Shown here in pieces: positions 51,414 through 63,294 of a stretch of 64,000 nucleotides of DNA. A program made the position numbers and the translations under genes. The stretch covers positions 124,001 to 188,000 of the forward strand of contig CALSFV010000385.1 of NCBI GenBank assembly GCA_943737045.1, written 5' to 3'. Source of the DNA: Parapristionchus giblindavisi. Taxonomy: Eukaryota > Nematoda > Chromadorea > Rhabditida > Diplogasteridae. Numbering within the stretch: the stretch's first letter is position 1; every line of letters begins with the position of its first letter. The notes below the pieces were generated by a model. That model was not told the origin of the DNA and searched no databases. It was given only the letters and a program-made list of their open reading frames with translations.

Positions 51414-54400
51414 TTAGATTCTACGATGCTTTGATTGAATATCACTCATTCCTTGTAAGAAATCTTGAACTTCGTCGTTAGTTATTGCTGCAATTTTATC
51501 AATTCCTTTCCGATTTTATCTTATTTACGATGTGTTTTTATGCTCAAAATATTCGCTAAAGCTCACATGCAATTTCTGGTGCTTTTTTAGAAGAAACAGA
51601 TTGTGAATCTTGATTAAGTGATAATGAAACTCTTCTTCCTTCTAACATATCTCCTTCTTCATTCACAAAATCACCCGTTAGAAGTACTGATCTGGAATGA
51701 ATTATTTACTTTGGAGTTTGTTATTGTGCTGTTTTGTGCAGAGTGCAAATCTTTGCAGTAACTGATTATAGATATTTGGTTGAATGAGATTATAGTAATA
51801 TAGGGAATAAATCTCACGTAGGAGTAGTTGTAGATGGAGGAATAGCAAATTGATCACTACGAATTGAATCAGATGTCATTGAATCACTTAATGTATTCAC
51901 TAAAGGCATTGATGGAGCAGGAGGGACTGGTTGAGGAACGGATGTCGGCTGTAATGATATTATTATTAAAGTTATTTAGTTATTATTATAAATACTCAAA
52001 AACATACAAGTTCTTCAGGAACATAAGGAGTGATAACTCTTCTCTCTGGTAGCCTATCATAATATCCAATTGATCCATATCCATTGCTTACCTTAAAGTG
52101 ATTTACTCTTTATATGAAGTCACTACTATAAATATCCTCATTTTCATTTTCCTAATGTAATCGACCATCGGCATGTATTATACGTCATTAAATATTCTTA
52201 CAATTAGGTTTTATTTTGTAATCTTATCGAGGAGGCATATGGTCGCATATGGTATATGGTAAACGCATATGGTAGCGGACAGTCCGTCAAAACAAAGTTG
52301 AGAGTTTATGAAATAATCGATTTTTAAAATAATGATTTTTTTTATTTTAATTTTGTAAAATTTCTTCGTCACCATATTTTTTTCTGATTTCGTTAAAAAT
52401 CGATTTTTGCAAAATCTCAATTTATTTTTGGCCAACGTTTGTCTTTCACTGAATAATGTAAAACATCATTTTTCCATGTTTCATTAACAGCAATAATATC
52501 CATGCTTCTATTTCGTAGAAGGCTCAATTACAATTAAAATCAAGCTCATTTTATGAATCGCGAGATATAAGTACATGCATATTATTTGCACTCCATTTCA
52601 GTTACTGTTTCAATATCTTATTTAGTGTTTCAATATATATGAAATAATTACCTTAACAGGAGCGATATTCTGATAGTTGGGAACTTTGTAATCGAGTGGA
52701 GCACGAACATAATCCTATAAGGAGAAATACTTCATTTTCATTTCTTCGTTCAACAATCGTAACTCAATTTACTATGAGTATTGTGATAGTGATCACTACA
52801 CAATTGAAGAGATGGAGAGGGAGAGGTAGAGAGAGAGAGGGAGAGGGAGAAGTAGAGGTAAGGGGGATAAAAGATGATGCGAGGAAGTCAATCATAAGAT
52901 GTATTAGATACGCACAATCAGAGAACAGATAGAAACCATTCATTAACACAATTAGGTATATCATATTATCCTTCATCTTTCACCTTGATCTTTATGATAT
53001 CATCATTGATGTAAACAACGTATACATACGTAGATGAAGGAAAGCTTACAAGGGAAGTACAAGAAATATCTTTTAGACTTTTGAACAAGACTATTTTTCC
53101 TCGATAGGTATAGGCAATATATAGACGGAACCAAAAAATTAGCTGCGACCATGCACTTTCAGATTTTATATAATTAATCAAAGTTTGTGAAAAAATTCCT
53201 CATTTTTTGAAGAAAAAACGCACTCTGTAGGGGACAAGGAGCGTAGGAAACAAAGCGCTCCTGTAAGAGCATTCAGAACATGGCAGCGTGGTGTAGTGGT
53301 AGTGTGTAGTCTCCTGGATTGGCCTGTGGTAGGTTCGAGTACACCTATTGACATTTTTCTTTTGCTCATTTTTAACTGCTTCGGACTTGTACGTTCGCTG
53401 AATTTTTTTTTCAATTTCAGATCTTTTTTCACTTTCAGAACGTTCGTGCGTTCGTTCAATTTGTTCCTATTCCATTACACTTTTCATTATTTCCAATATA
53501 TTTAGCATCTAATAACTTCTACGAAATGTATCAACAAAACAAATTATTAAAATTATACATGTCAGATAATATTTCAACAACAATGGCAGTTAACAAAACA
53601 ATTCCCGCGCAATCGACGATCACATATCGAGCATTTGATGAAATGAAAGTTGGAGCAGGGTCTCTCACAGATTACAACAACATCTTAAAAGATGTCATCT
53701 TGAGCATGCACGAACGTTATGAAAGCGAAAAAAATTAAGAAATATTTTCCCTATTTTTTTTCAACGAAAGTACAAGTCCGAAGCTGTTAAAAATGAGCAA
53801 AAGAAAAATGTCCATAGGTGTACTCGAACCAACCACATCCCGATCCATAATAGTATACACTACCACTACACCACGCTGCCATGTTCTCAGAGCTCATACA
53901 ATAGCGCTTTGTTTCCTAAGCTCCTTGTCCCCTACAGAGTGCGTTTTTTCTTCAAAAAATGAGGAATTTTTTCACAAACTTTGATTAATTATATAAAATC
54001 TGAAAGTGCATGGTCGCAGCTAATTTTTTGGTTCCGTCCATATATAGCCTATACCTGTCGAGGAAAAATAGTCTTGTTCAAAAGTCTAAAAGATATTTCT
54101 TGTACTTCCCTTGTTAGATATGATAGACTATGTACGTAAATTGTAGAAGAACTAGGATGATGTATTTCAATATACATATTCGTTGAATCTATTAACATTT
54201 CACCTTACTATATCATTCATTTATCCACGTTTCCGGTGTAATATTTAACCAAATTTCTATTTTATCTTAATCTCTCACATGGCAAAAGACGAAATGCGAA
54301 AGGAAGCAATGAATATAAATAAGTTATTGGATAAGGTAGAGATAGAGGAATAAAGATCGTTTAGAAGATTAGAGACTTGATAAAGCATAATAAGTTTTTA

Positions 54401-55631
54401 GTTTATAGATGATAAAAAAGTCGAAATAGTCAAGGTCAGGGAAAATGGAGGGCAAATGAGTGGGAGGGGGTAGAGGAGAGAAAGGTAGAGAGAGGAGAGG
54501 TAGATCAGAAATTATTAATGTCTGATAATTAATTTATGATACCTTAGATAAGGGACTTCTTGCATATCCTCCTCCAGGCATATACATTCCATATTCTCCA
54601 CGATAACGACCACCAGAAGATCTATAATAAGAAGAAAATATGTTTTATGAGTTGGCTGCAATAGATACTAGTTTTTGAGAAAAACACTCGTGAAACAATA
54701 AACATAATTATCTGTCGTTCCTCAAAAAATAATTGAAAAGAAATATATCTTGTGGGGTTAAAATACCTATATTCAGCCTTAGCAGCATAAGAGTCAGCAG
54801 CATAGGTTTCAGGACGAACATAACTGTTAGCATCTCTCAATGCATTCGATAGAGCCTATAGAGCTTGTATTAAAGAAATGAATATATAAGAATGAATATG
54901 TGTCATGTACCTTATTATAAACTTCTCTATAGATTTCGTTTCTAAGAGAAGAATCTTCTGCTCTTCTTATTCCTGATGCATAACTAGGTGCGGTATATGA
55001 AGGACGAACATATGATGAACCTAAATTTAATTAATATGAATCAATTTATTACTATTGAATGACCTCTGTTAGCATAAGAATCATATCCTCCTCTAAGAGC
55101 AGCTTTGATAGTATACGAATCTCTATCCACATATTCATTTCCTCTATATCCTCCTCTCACATAATCACTTCTTCTTAATCCAATATAATTATCATTTCCT
55201 CCAACATAAGTAGATCCTCTTGTAGTATAATCATAAGGATCAGTTCTTCTAATAGCTTCTTTCACTGAATATGTATCAGTAGGATAGTCAGTCCTTCTGA
55301 TACTATCAACTACAGCATAATCAGTAGGATAATCAGTTCTTCTGATTGTATCCTTGATGGCATAGTTATCAGTAGGATATGATGTTCCTCGTAGAGCATA
55401 ATCCTTGGTTACATAATTAGAAGGAGTATATGATCCTCTTGATGAATAATCATCCACTCGATAGACAGGAGAACGATATGAAGGACGAGAATAGGAATCA
55501 GTCAATGAATATGAAGATGGAGAATATCGAAGAGATGAAGAATATGATGGAGATGTTGGATATGAACCATAATATGAACCGCCTCCTATGACTATAGATG
55601 ATAATGATGATAGAATGAGGATTGATATCAT
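51414..55631 (-). CDS. secreted Tyr/Arg/Ser-rich repeat protein
   Basis: Nine exons: 55064-55631, 54911-55020, 54767-54855, 54543-54621, 52652-52714, 52008-52091, 51818-51948, 51567-51691, 51414-51487, giving 1323 nt and 440 aa, phases consistent. Residues 1-17 ([17 protein letters not shown]) are a signal peptide. The mature protein is unusually rich in Tyr, Ser, Arg and Asp. It has degenerate repeats built on [10 protein letters not shown] followed by (I/V)K(D/E)xI, then SYVRPxY units, a Gly-rich part ([11 protein letters not shown]) and a Pro/Ser-rich then acidic C-terminus. There is no Cys in the repeat part. This looks like a structural extracellular or cuticle-associated protein in which Tyr could be cross-linked, but I do not recognise a family. 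Intron 4 is 1.8 kb because of a foldback insertion. TTACAG ends three bases before the ATG. Confidence 0.75.
53282..53352 (+). repeat. tRNA-like module, left arm of foldback copy 2
   Basis: GTGGTGTAGTGGTAG (A-box-like) and TAGGTTCGAGTACACC (B-box-like), with a T run directly downstream. It has the same layout as 5173-5244 but a different middle. Confidence 0.55.
53810..53881 (-). repeat. tRNA-like module, right arm of foldback copy 2
   Basis: Inverted copy of 53282-53352 with several substitutions in the middle segment; A and B boxes are kept. Confidence 0.55.
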
Positions 55632-55634
55632 ATC

Positions 55635-57322
55635 CTGTAATATAAAGAAGTTAATGTTATTAAAACATAGTGAATGATGATAACATTGTTCAAGTATGAT
55701 AAGCATAGAGGATAGGTAGACAATGAAGCGATGGTTGAACTATCTAAGCATTCTTATCATTGACGAAAATATGTTACTTTGTATGTTACTCAAAGTTTGT
55801 GACAGAAAGGTTAAAGGGGACGTTGGAATGAATAAATAGTATAGAAATGATACAAGAATGGGGAGTGGCTCTAACCATTACTTCGTATAGAACAAAACTC
55901 TTTATCAGTCTATTCGGTGAAGGATAATCATGAGTATCTCTGGACTATTTATACACGTAATCAAACCATCGGTCAATCTTACCTTTTATTTCATTGCACG
56001 TGCAAATCAAAGTGAATATAGATAATTCAAAAAGTTGAAACGCTGTCATAGGAATTACACTGTGTAATGAAGGTTTGAATAATGAATAGGAGAAAAAATT
56101 GATGACGAAGAATAGAGAGCAAAGAAACAATAAAAGATAAGAGATAAACTTGATCTATCTCAAATATTTATCCATTTCAAGAAACAATATCCATACTCAA
56201 ACAATGTAAATGTATTGATAAATATAGATAATGGAATAAACAGTATAGAAATATTCTTCTCATGATCGTATTGAGAACATAGACTATTAAAATGTTTAGA
56301 TAGTCTATTTAAGAGAATGTTGTATTAATGAACCATTATGAGAGTAGAGGAAGTTTCTGTGTTGCATTGTGTACTTTGTAATCATATTAATAGTTGGTCA
56401 GCCAATTTGAAATAGTTAGACAGTTCAATTGATAAATGTTCGTATAAACAATTAAGTGTTGGTTGACCAGACAGATAAGAAGTTATCATAAATCATGAGA
56501 ATATTCTAGTCTTTGAATAAGTGAATGAGTGATTCATCTAGATTCACTAGTTCCAATAGTCTTCTTCTTCTTCTTCCTTATCATTAATGAACTACTAGAT
56601 TCTCCCTTTTTTGTTTGATCATTCATTCCACTATTTTATTTGTCTATCAGCCATTCTATGATATCCCTTGATCAAAAGATCTACCATACAGATAGATCAA
56701 AGATCAATAACTTTATCATTTACTATAAGTGTTCATTTCCGTGACTGATAGTGCACACATAGTAAAAGAAGTTCCACTTCATAAAATATATATCATATAG
56801 AATGATTAAGGAATAGAGATAGATAACTTGCACAGAATCTAAATCAACCATAACTAGTTCACTAATGTTCAGATCTTGGATAAGAAAGTGTAGTTGAATG
56901 TTTGACTAAACTGATCTATCTACCACTAATTCCTCTATGAACAGAGATAATTATGTTCTTATCAATGAATGAACACTCTAGCATCTGTAATCATATGTTT
57001 CACACGTTTCTCCCTCTCCCTCTCCTTCTCTCCCTCTCCCTCTCTCCCTCTCCCTCTCCTTCTCCCTCTCTCCCTCTCCCTCTCTCCCTCTCCCTCTCCT
57101 TCTCCCTCTCTCCCTCTCCCTCTCTCCCTCTCCCTCTCCTTCTCCCTCTCTCCCTCTCCCTCTCCATCTCGTTCACGCTTCTGTTCTTCCTTCTTCTTTG
57201 AATCTTGAATGTCCATCATGATTCTTCTTCAAACAATGATCATTGTATAAGGGTGGAGTCCATCAGTCTCATCTACTATTTAGTCTCCATTCTTTCTATT
57301 CTCATCTATCCAATCATCTACA
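55635..57322. other. divergent intergenic region
   Basis: Space between the minus-strand secreted repeat gene and the plus-strand WAP/Kunitz gene, both encoding secreted proteins. No coding segment seen. A pyrimidine minisatellite lies at 57008-57170, and a GATCAAAGATCAA motif at about 56695. Confidence 0.5.
57008..57170. repeat. pyrimidine minisatellite
   Basis: Three near-identical copies of a unit of about 50 bases made of CTCTCCC with one CTCTCCTTCTCC landmark per unit. It is 150 bases upstream of the WAP/Kunitz start codon. Confidence 0.8.
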
Positions 57323-59121
57323 ATGAAGTCTTCTCTTCTTCTAATCACTCTTTCCATTGTATGTTTCACTATCTCTTTATACATACATCTCAAAACAAAT
57401 CAGTACTAATATCATTATTTTACATATATTTGATCTCATTTCAGTGTCTTCCATTAACATCTGGATATGGTACAATTCGTTTCCGTGGAGGTGCCGCTAA
57501 TCGCGGTCGCGGTGGATCAACTAAAGTTGATCTATGCAAATACTATGAAATACTTGGTAAACTAGATGAACATCCTGAATGTGGACCATCCATTGAATCA
57601 ACAACTACATCAAAACCAAAGAGTGCTCCAACTACTCCTATTAATATTATTAAGAAGACACTTCAATGTAGTAGGTGAGTAAAGAGATTTATAATAGTTG
57701 AGAGAGAATAGTTAGATGATCATTCCATTCAAAGTGATCTTTATCCAGTTATGATTCTGATCTTTCTGCATTGTCTATAAGCGCATTAGAACTCAATGAA
57801 TCGGTTCTATATCTCTCAATAAATCAATGAATCAATAATCATTTAGTTCTGTATCCCTCACTCAATGTGCATCTGATCCAATCACTTGTCCTGAATCAGG
57901 CCAAGTTTGTACTCAATCTGATGGAAACAAATGCTGTCAAGAAGCTACTATTGGTAAGGCAATATAGAATATTCTGAATAGTATACGAAGTGTACAAGAA
58001 GCGGACGAATGGTTTGACTGATTGTGAAAATGAGAAAGAATTGACAAGTGTAGATGTGATATTGTCTCATTCTATGTTCATGAACAACTTCATGAATAGA
58101 CTTGTGTAATGAGAGAAGGAAGAGAGATTCTATAACTAGAATAAGGAAGAAATAGCGTGAAGTACGTGTGTTCACTAAGATGAACAAATAGTCTGACTAG
58201 TCTTCCTCTTCTCCTTCTCAATCATGCTACTTCTCTATTCAGGTATTCCTGTATCTGAGATCAATGCTAAACAAGGACATTGCCCTCGTCCTCTTGGTAT
58301 TCATGTTCTACAGGTATCACATCATAGAGATCAAGCACACACAACAAAAAACTTTATACACACAATCTCTATCGTAAAAGACTCTTTCATTTCCGATTGT
58401 GGTGATGAAATAAAAACACTCTTTAACCAAAATAAACAAATTAAAAATAAAGAATAAAATAATTAAGGATAACGCAATAGGATGTTGGATGGATGCTTCA
58501 TGTCCTGGAATTCAGAAATGTTGCCTTGAACCAAATCCAGTCACTCACTCTTCTACTAGAATCTGTAGAGATCCTATTGGAGTATCTAGTATGTATAGTT
58601 AAGTAATAAGGATAAGTATTAAGTTAACGATTAAGGTTCATCAATCTGTACTCTTCCTTTGGCTGTAGGCAGTTGTACTGCTCCCACATCCAGATTCTAT
58701 TATGATGCTGCTACTGGTAATCGCTCTTTTTTACAAATTGAAAATAAATTAAAAAAGAGAGCCTCACCAAAGTCTTTCTTTAGGAAAGTGCAATAGATTT
58801 ACTTATTCTGGATGTGGAGGTAATGCCAATAATTTCCAATCTCAAGCTTCATGTCAAGCTACTTGCGGCACCGTCGGTTCGTTATTCATTTATAATCATT
58901 CTAGAATTGATCTTTGATCTTTGATATTTGATCTTTGAGCTTTCTATTTAGGTGTGAAGGGTACTCCTCAATGCCCTGCTGATGCATCAGTTGGATTGAA
59001 TTGTCTCTATCAACATGCAGATGCTTGTAACTCCGATGCCGATTGTTTGGGAAGAGAAAATGGAGCTCAACCATCATGTTGTATGACTACTTGTGGATAT
59101 AAGATATGCTATCAATATTAG
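57323..59121 (+). CDS. secreted WAP/lustrin-type and Kunitz domain protein
   Basis: Extracellular protein of the protease-inhibitor type. Eight exons: 57323-57358, 57445-57674, 57847-57953, 58243-58313, 58468-58588, 58669-58716, 58784-58876, 58952-59121, giving 876 nt and 291 aa. Signal peptide [12 protein letters not shown], a Gly/Arg-rich stretch ([12 protein letters not shown]), then cysteine-rich modules with the CxxxxxKCC pattern (NKCCQ, IQKCCLE, SCCMTTC). A Kunitz domain spans about 181-232 with spacing C191-x15-C207-x7-C215-x12-C228-x3-C232. The expected P1 position after C191 is Thr, not Lys or Arg, so trypsin inhibition is unlikely. Similar combinations are frequent in nematode cuticle and moulting proteins. 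Convergent with the BTB gene 300 bases away. Confidence 0.88.
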
Positions 59122-59304
59122 ACTACTTCTTAGATTATTTATTTTTAACTATTCTTAAATTATTGTTGTCTTAAATACGGGTTTCTTTTCGAGTTTATAA
59201 CATATCCTATTGAATATTTCAAAGAATAAGATTTATTGTTCTATATATTCGTCATAATATGTATTCTATTAAATGATCTAGGCAAAAATTAAATCTAATT
59301 CATT

Positions 59305-59310
59305 TTTATT
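59305..59310 (-). terminator. possible AATAAA of the BTB gene
   Basis: AATAAA on the minus strand, 110 bases beyond the BTB stop codon, inside the short convergent space. Confidence 0.35.
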
Positions 59311-59419
59311 GTAATATATTATTGTGGTATGATAAAAGAAAGAGATACAAATATAGTGAGATGACAACAGGAATGTATTATGATGGATAGATTGAATGAT
59401 CTAATCAATCAATCAATAA

Positions 59420-62400
59420 TTAAGATGAATGAGGAGTGGGAGGAGTTGGAGGAGGAGGAGATTGTTGTATTGATGGGAGTGTATCACCATTATGTAGATG
59501 AGGAGGTGGAGGAGGAAGAGAAGGAGTATTTGATTGAGATGATGGAGATTTATGATTATAAGAATCTATATGAGGAGGAGGACGAAGTGAAGCAAATGAT
59601 GAACGAAGATGAGATGAAAGATTCTGAAGAATGAAAGAATAGATTCATTCTACTTTTCCAATGAAATACAAGTTTTGGAGAGGAAAAAATAAAAATAAAT
59701 GTAGTAAACATACAGTAATTTGACAGAAACAGTCTTCAGATGTATCATTCAATGGAATAAGTGCATGAGAACATTGATAGAATGCATTCATTCCTCCTTC
59801 ACTCTTTGATACTAATTCACAATCCAAATCTCGTGTACATCTCTCGCATCCAATTAGTTTCCTACAATCAAAAAGAGAGTATACTCTATACAAAACGCTC
59901 TTCAAACATTAATGGTTGTAATCTTTCTTCTCAAAAAATTCGAAACGGTTTCAGTGTCATTGAGATGGTTTCACTGAACTCTTGACATAAACAGGTGATT
60001 AACGATCAAAAAATGTGTTTAACGTTTGGTTGATAATAAAATTGTGAAGATAATAGATTGAAACCTGCAAGGGAATGCATGAACTCGAACTCTTCCTTGC
60101 TCTTTAGTTCTTCCACATCGAGGACATCGATCCAATTCGACAGTGAAATGATCTAATCGATGAATTGTTGAAAATACATTCACACACTGAAATAACATGT
60201 CAATCATATTCACGGAAATAATGTAGTTCGAAGATTTCTAATTGTTAGAGAACAAAGAAATAGTGAAGGAAATGAAGAGAAATAATGATCACAATGAATA
60301 AGAGTGTACCTTATCATATGAACTTCTCAATTTAGCAGCTACAATATCTCCAAATATCTTTTCTGTCAACATATGTCGATGTTGTTCAAGTGTAGCCAAT
60401 GATAATCGAGCCACTGCTGGAAGACATGCCTGTCTGAAATGAATGTTCGTTTATCCTTTATTGGTAAATTATGAAGTGTTCAAAAGTACAACCTTGCATT
60501 TGGGGCAAATGCGTGTTGAAGACACCAATTGAGCCAACAAAGAACAACGATCGGTTGACGTTGAGAAGCCTATGAAGTAAACAATCGATAATGTCGAATT
60601 ATCATATGATGAATATAATTTAATTGAGAAATGATTTGATTATTGCACTAAGCTCTCAAAGTTCATTTCATAACTTCACACGAATAATGTACACTTTGAT
60701 TGATTGACAGGATAACAAATGTTATGAAAATCATACTTACATTTTCAATAATATACTTGTTACATCGTAATTCAAGACTCTTCGATTCAAATCTTCTACT
60801 CAATCGCATACAGGTTTCCAGTGTATCATCTACATTTAAAAAATTAATTAATAAAATAAAATATATTTTAACCTCCAATATCTTTTAGCGCTGGATACGG
60901 TATCGTACTCTCTATATACCATCGGAACTGTAAATAATGGATACTGTAAGAGTCATTGATTCAATCAATCAATACCTGAGTAACAGGGGAAGGACAAGCC
61001 ATTCCAGATACAGTAACCGATACCTGATATTATAGATAATCAATCGATATCATCAAGCAATAATGATCTACCTCAGCTCCAGGTGGATGATTATTGAGTA
61101 GAGATCGAAAATATTCAGATGCATGAGTTAATTGATGACGACAGACGAGAAATCGAGCATTCTATGATTTGTTTGTTTATGTTTAATGGATATTGAAATG
61201 AGATGAGATCATGAAAGAGTCATGACATTTGTTATGAGATAGAAGAGATTGAAGGAGATGAAGAGAAGAGATAAGGAGAATGAATGGAATAGAAGTAGAA
61301 GATATCCATTTGACCCATAGTGATTGATTGAAGGAATGTGTGAAGATATTGAGAGACAAGGAAGTTGAGGAGAAGATCAATTGATGTAAAGAGATACATG
61401 TGTAGATTAGGCTGGAGACATTTGAGAAACTTTGAAGACAAAAACAGTATCCACGCTACATAATAAACTATCGCGGTGAGAGAAAGAAGAGAGAGTGTGT
61501 GTAATGAAGAGACTTCAGACAATACAAATGATAATATATATCTAACCTGTACAATAATAGAAGCAGTACATCCTTCTTGATGGCATTGACTCGTTAGATA
61601 ATCAAGATTATGAGAGATATCTCGTTTCTTCACAGGAGATTTTGATCTAAACAATGCATATTGTATAGAGTATTCAATAGAATATATAATACCTTGAAGT
61701 AGTTTTAATTCCATTCATATCAATCATATCTTTTCGTTTCTTCAATGGACTTTCACTACGAGTTCGACCTCTTCCTGATGATGTCGTGTATCTATAAATT
61801 GATTATTGTATTTATAAATTAAATTGCTTTTTAATAAATAGACCTACACATTATCTCTATTACTCTCATCAAATAATCGTGGTTCAATCATTCCATCAGA
61901 ATCCATTTTATTAAGAAAGAATGAAGATGATCCCCCTTCGTCTTTCTCTGTATTCCATGTACGAATTCCTAAGGATTCCTACAAAGTGAACCATATTCGA
62001 ATAGATTTCATCGAATGGACACTTACATTAGAGTTTCCTCCAGAATTATTACTTTGTCTTGAACTATTCCTTGAAGGTGAAGAAGGAAGAGGAAGATAGG
62101 ATAAAGGAGAAGGTCCTTCTGATTGATTCTAATAGAATAAAATGAGTGAAATTGTCACTCAAAGTACCTTCTTTTATCCTCTTTACACTAATCATAAAAA
62201 GAGTTGAAGCTAAAGACAAACCAGGACTATATGTACTCTACGTAAGTGATACTAACATATTGATGATGATTCTGTCCTCTTCTGGCCATTACATATTCTT
62301 CATTATACTTTTCATACATTTGTGATTGATGATTATGAGATGAATGATTATGATGTGATGGTTGTTGATCTCTCCATGGATTATATCCATATGATGGTTG

Positions 62401-62527
62401 AGTATACGGTGCTCTACAAGGATTACGGTAGATTGAATACATCTTAGTATAGGATACTGTACCTCTTAGTAGGAGATTTGGATCGACTTTGGGTTCGATC
62501 TACTAGTTTCCTTATGAAGTTTGCCAT
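59420..62527 (-). CDS. BTB/POZ domain protein with Cys pairs and proline-rich tail
   Basis: Fifteen exons: 62463-62527, 62257-62413, 62027-62128, 61848-61978, 61693-61791, 61547-61646, 61072-61161, 60976-61023, 60873-60927, 60741-60829, 60493-60569, 60310-60433, 60065-60186, 59714-59861, 59420-59623, giving 1611 nt and 536 aa. Residues 1-190 are low-complexity, with basic SPxKK motifs (SESPLKKRK, SKSPVKKRD) that suggest nuclear location. About 200-312 form a BTB fold (FLVCRHQLTHASEYFRSLL, then the TLETCMRLSRRF and LRCNKYI helices). A BACK-like helical part follows. Residues 400-470 contain CPRC, CERC and further Cys pairs that could bind zinc. The last 67 residues are Pro-rich (LPPPPPH, SPPPPTPPTP). 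BTB proteins often dimerise or act as Cullin-3 adaptors. The subfamily is not recognised. Confidence 0.8.
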
Positions 62528-63294
62528 TTGATTGAATGATGAAGATACAAAGAAGAGATGAACAACACTGAAGAGAATAAGAATTGATGAGTGGTGAAGT
62601 GACTTGTGGAATAGGATGAGAGATAAAGGGAGAGGGAGAGACTAGAGTCTAGAGGGAGAGAAGGAGAGGGAGAGAGTAGGTCTAGAGGGATGGAGACTAC
62701 TACTGGGTGTCTTCAAATCAATCACTTCACGATCAATTCTACTGATTACACTTATTTACTGCTCACATTCTAATGATAGTCAATATAATAATACTTTGTA
62801 TATTCATATTACTTCATGATGGAACATGGTATACTGTAGATCTATCTCAATCAGATACCATAATCTATCTAATGAATAGATGTATTGTATAGATATGAGA
62901 GATTAATCATCTGTCAGTATGATTGATCCTTTGATCTCTTCGTTCATCACTATTCACATCACTGATAATTTCATCTTCATCACACAATTCATATCTGGCG
63001 CGCACAACTGTTCAAACATCAGGTGGACTTACGATGTTTACGCGCTGTCAAATCTCACTAAATTTCTCATGATTTTGCAGCGCCATTGTAACTTTCTAGT
63101 TTCTGTCGTTGTTTCTCTGTTCGAATGTCACGCTTCCTTCTCATGATGAGTGATCATTGATGTTTTCATTGATTCATTTCACCATCATTATTCTTACCAC
63201 GTGTTGGTTAATCTTATCCCCTCCATCTTCTGCTCTAATCTTATCACTTAATTGCAGATTGTTCTCTTTGTGTGGTTCTTCTTCATTACTGCGG
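62528..63294. other. divergent promoter region
   Basis: Lies between the BTB gene and the last gene. A purine tract (62620-62690) and AT-rich sequence are present. ATTGCAG at 63251-63257 could be the trans-splice acceptor for the next gene. Confidence 0.4.

Larger units (their letters stand above)
53049..54113. mobile_element. foldback element with tRNA-like modules in both arms (copy 2)
   Basis: Inverted arms at 53049-53450 and 53705-54113 enclose a spacer of about 255 bases. Both termini read CAAGGGAAGTAC inward, sharing CAAGGGAA with copy 1. TTA flanks both ends, a 3-bp duplication. Each arm contains a tRNA-like module followed by TTTTTCTTTTGCTCATTTTT, again like copy 1. The spacer contains an open frame of 70 residues (53526-53738) of no known family. 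It lies in intron 4 of the secreted repeat-protein gene. Confidence 0.8.

Noticed and set aside
50885..51414. Operon of the secreted repeat gene and the polytopic protein
   Set aside because: The gap of about 530 bases is longer than usual nematode operon spacing, and I see no SL2-type U-rich element; not claimed.
59380..59634. Acidic 84-residue plus-strand frame (EEE-rich)
   Set aside because: It is antisense to the proline-rich last exon of the BTB gene, which joins in phase to fourteen other exons.
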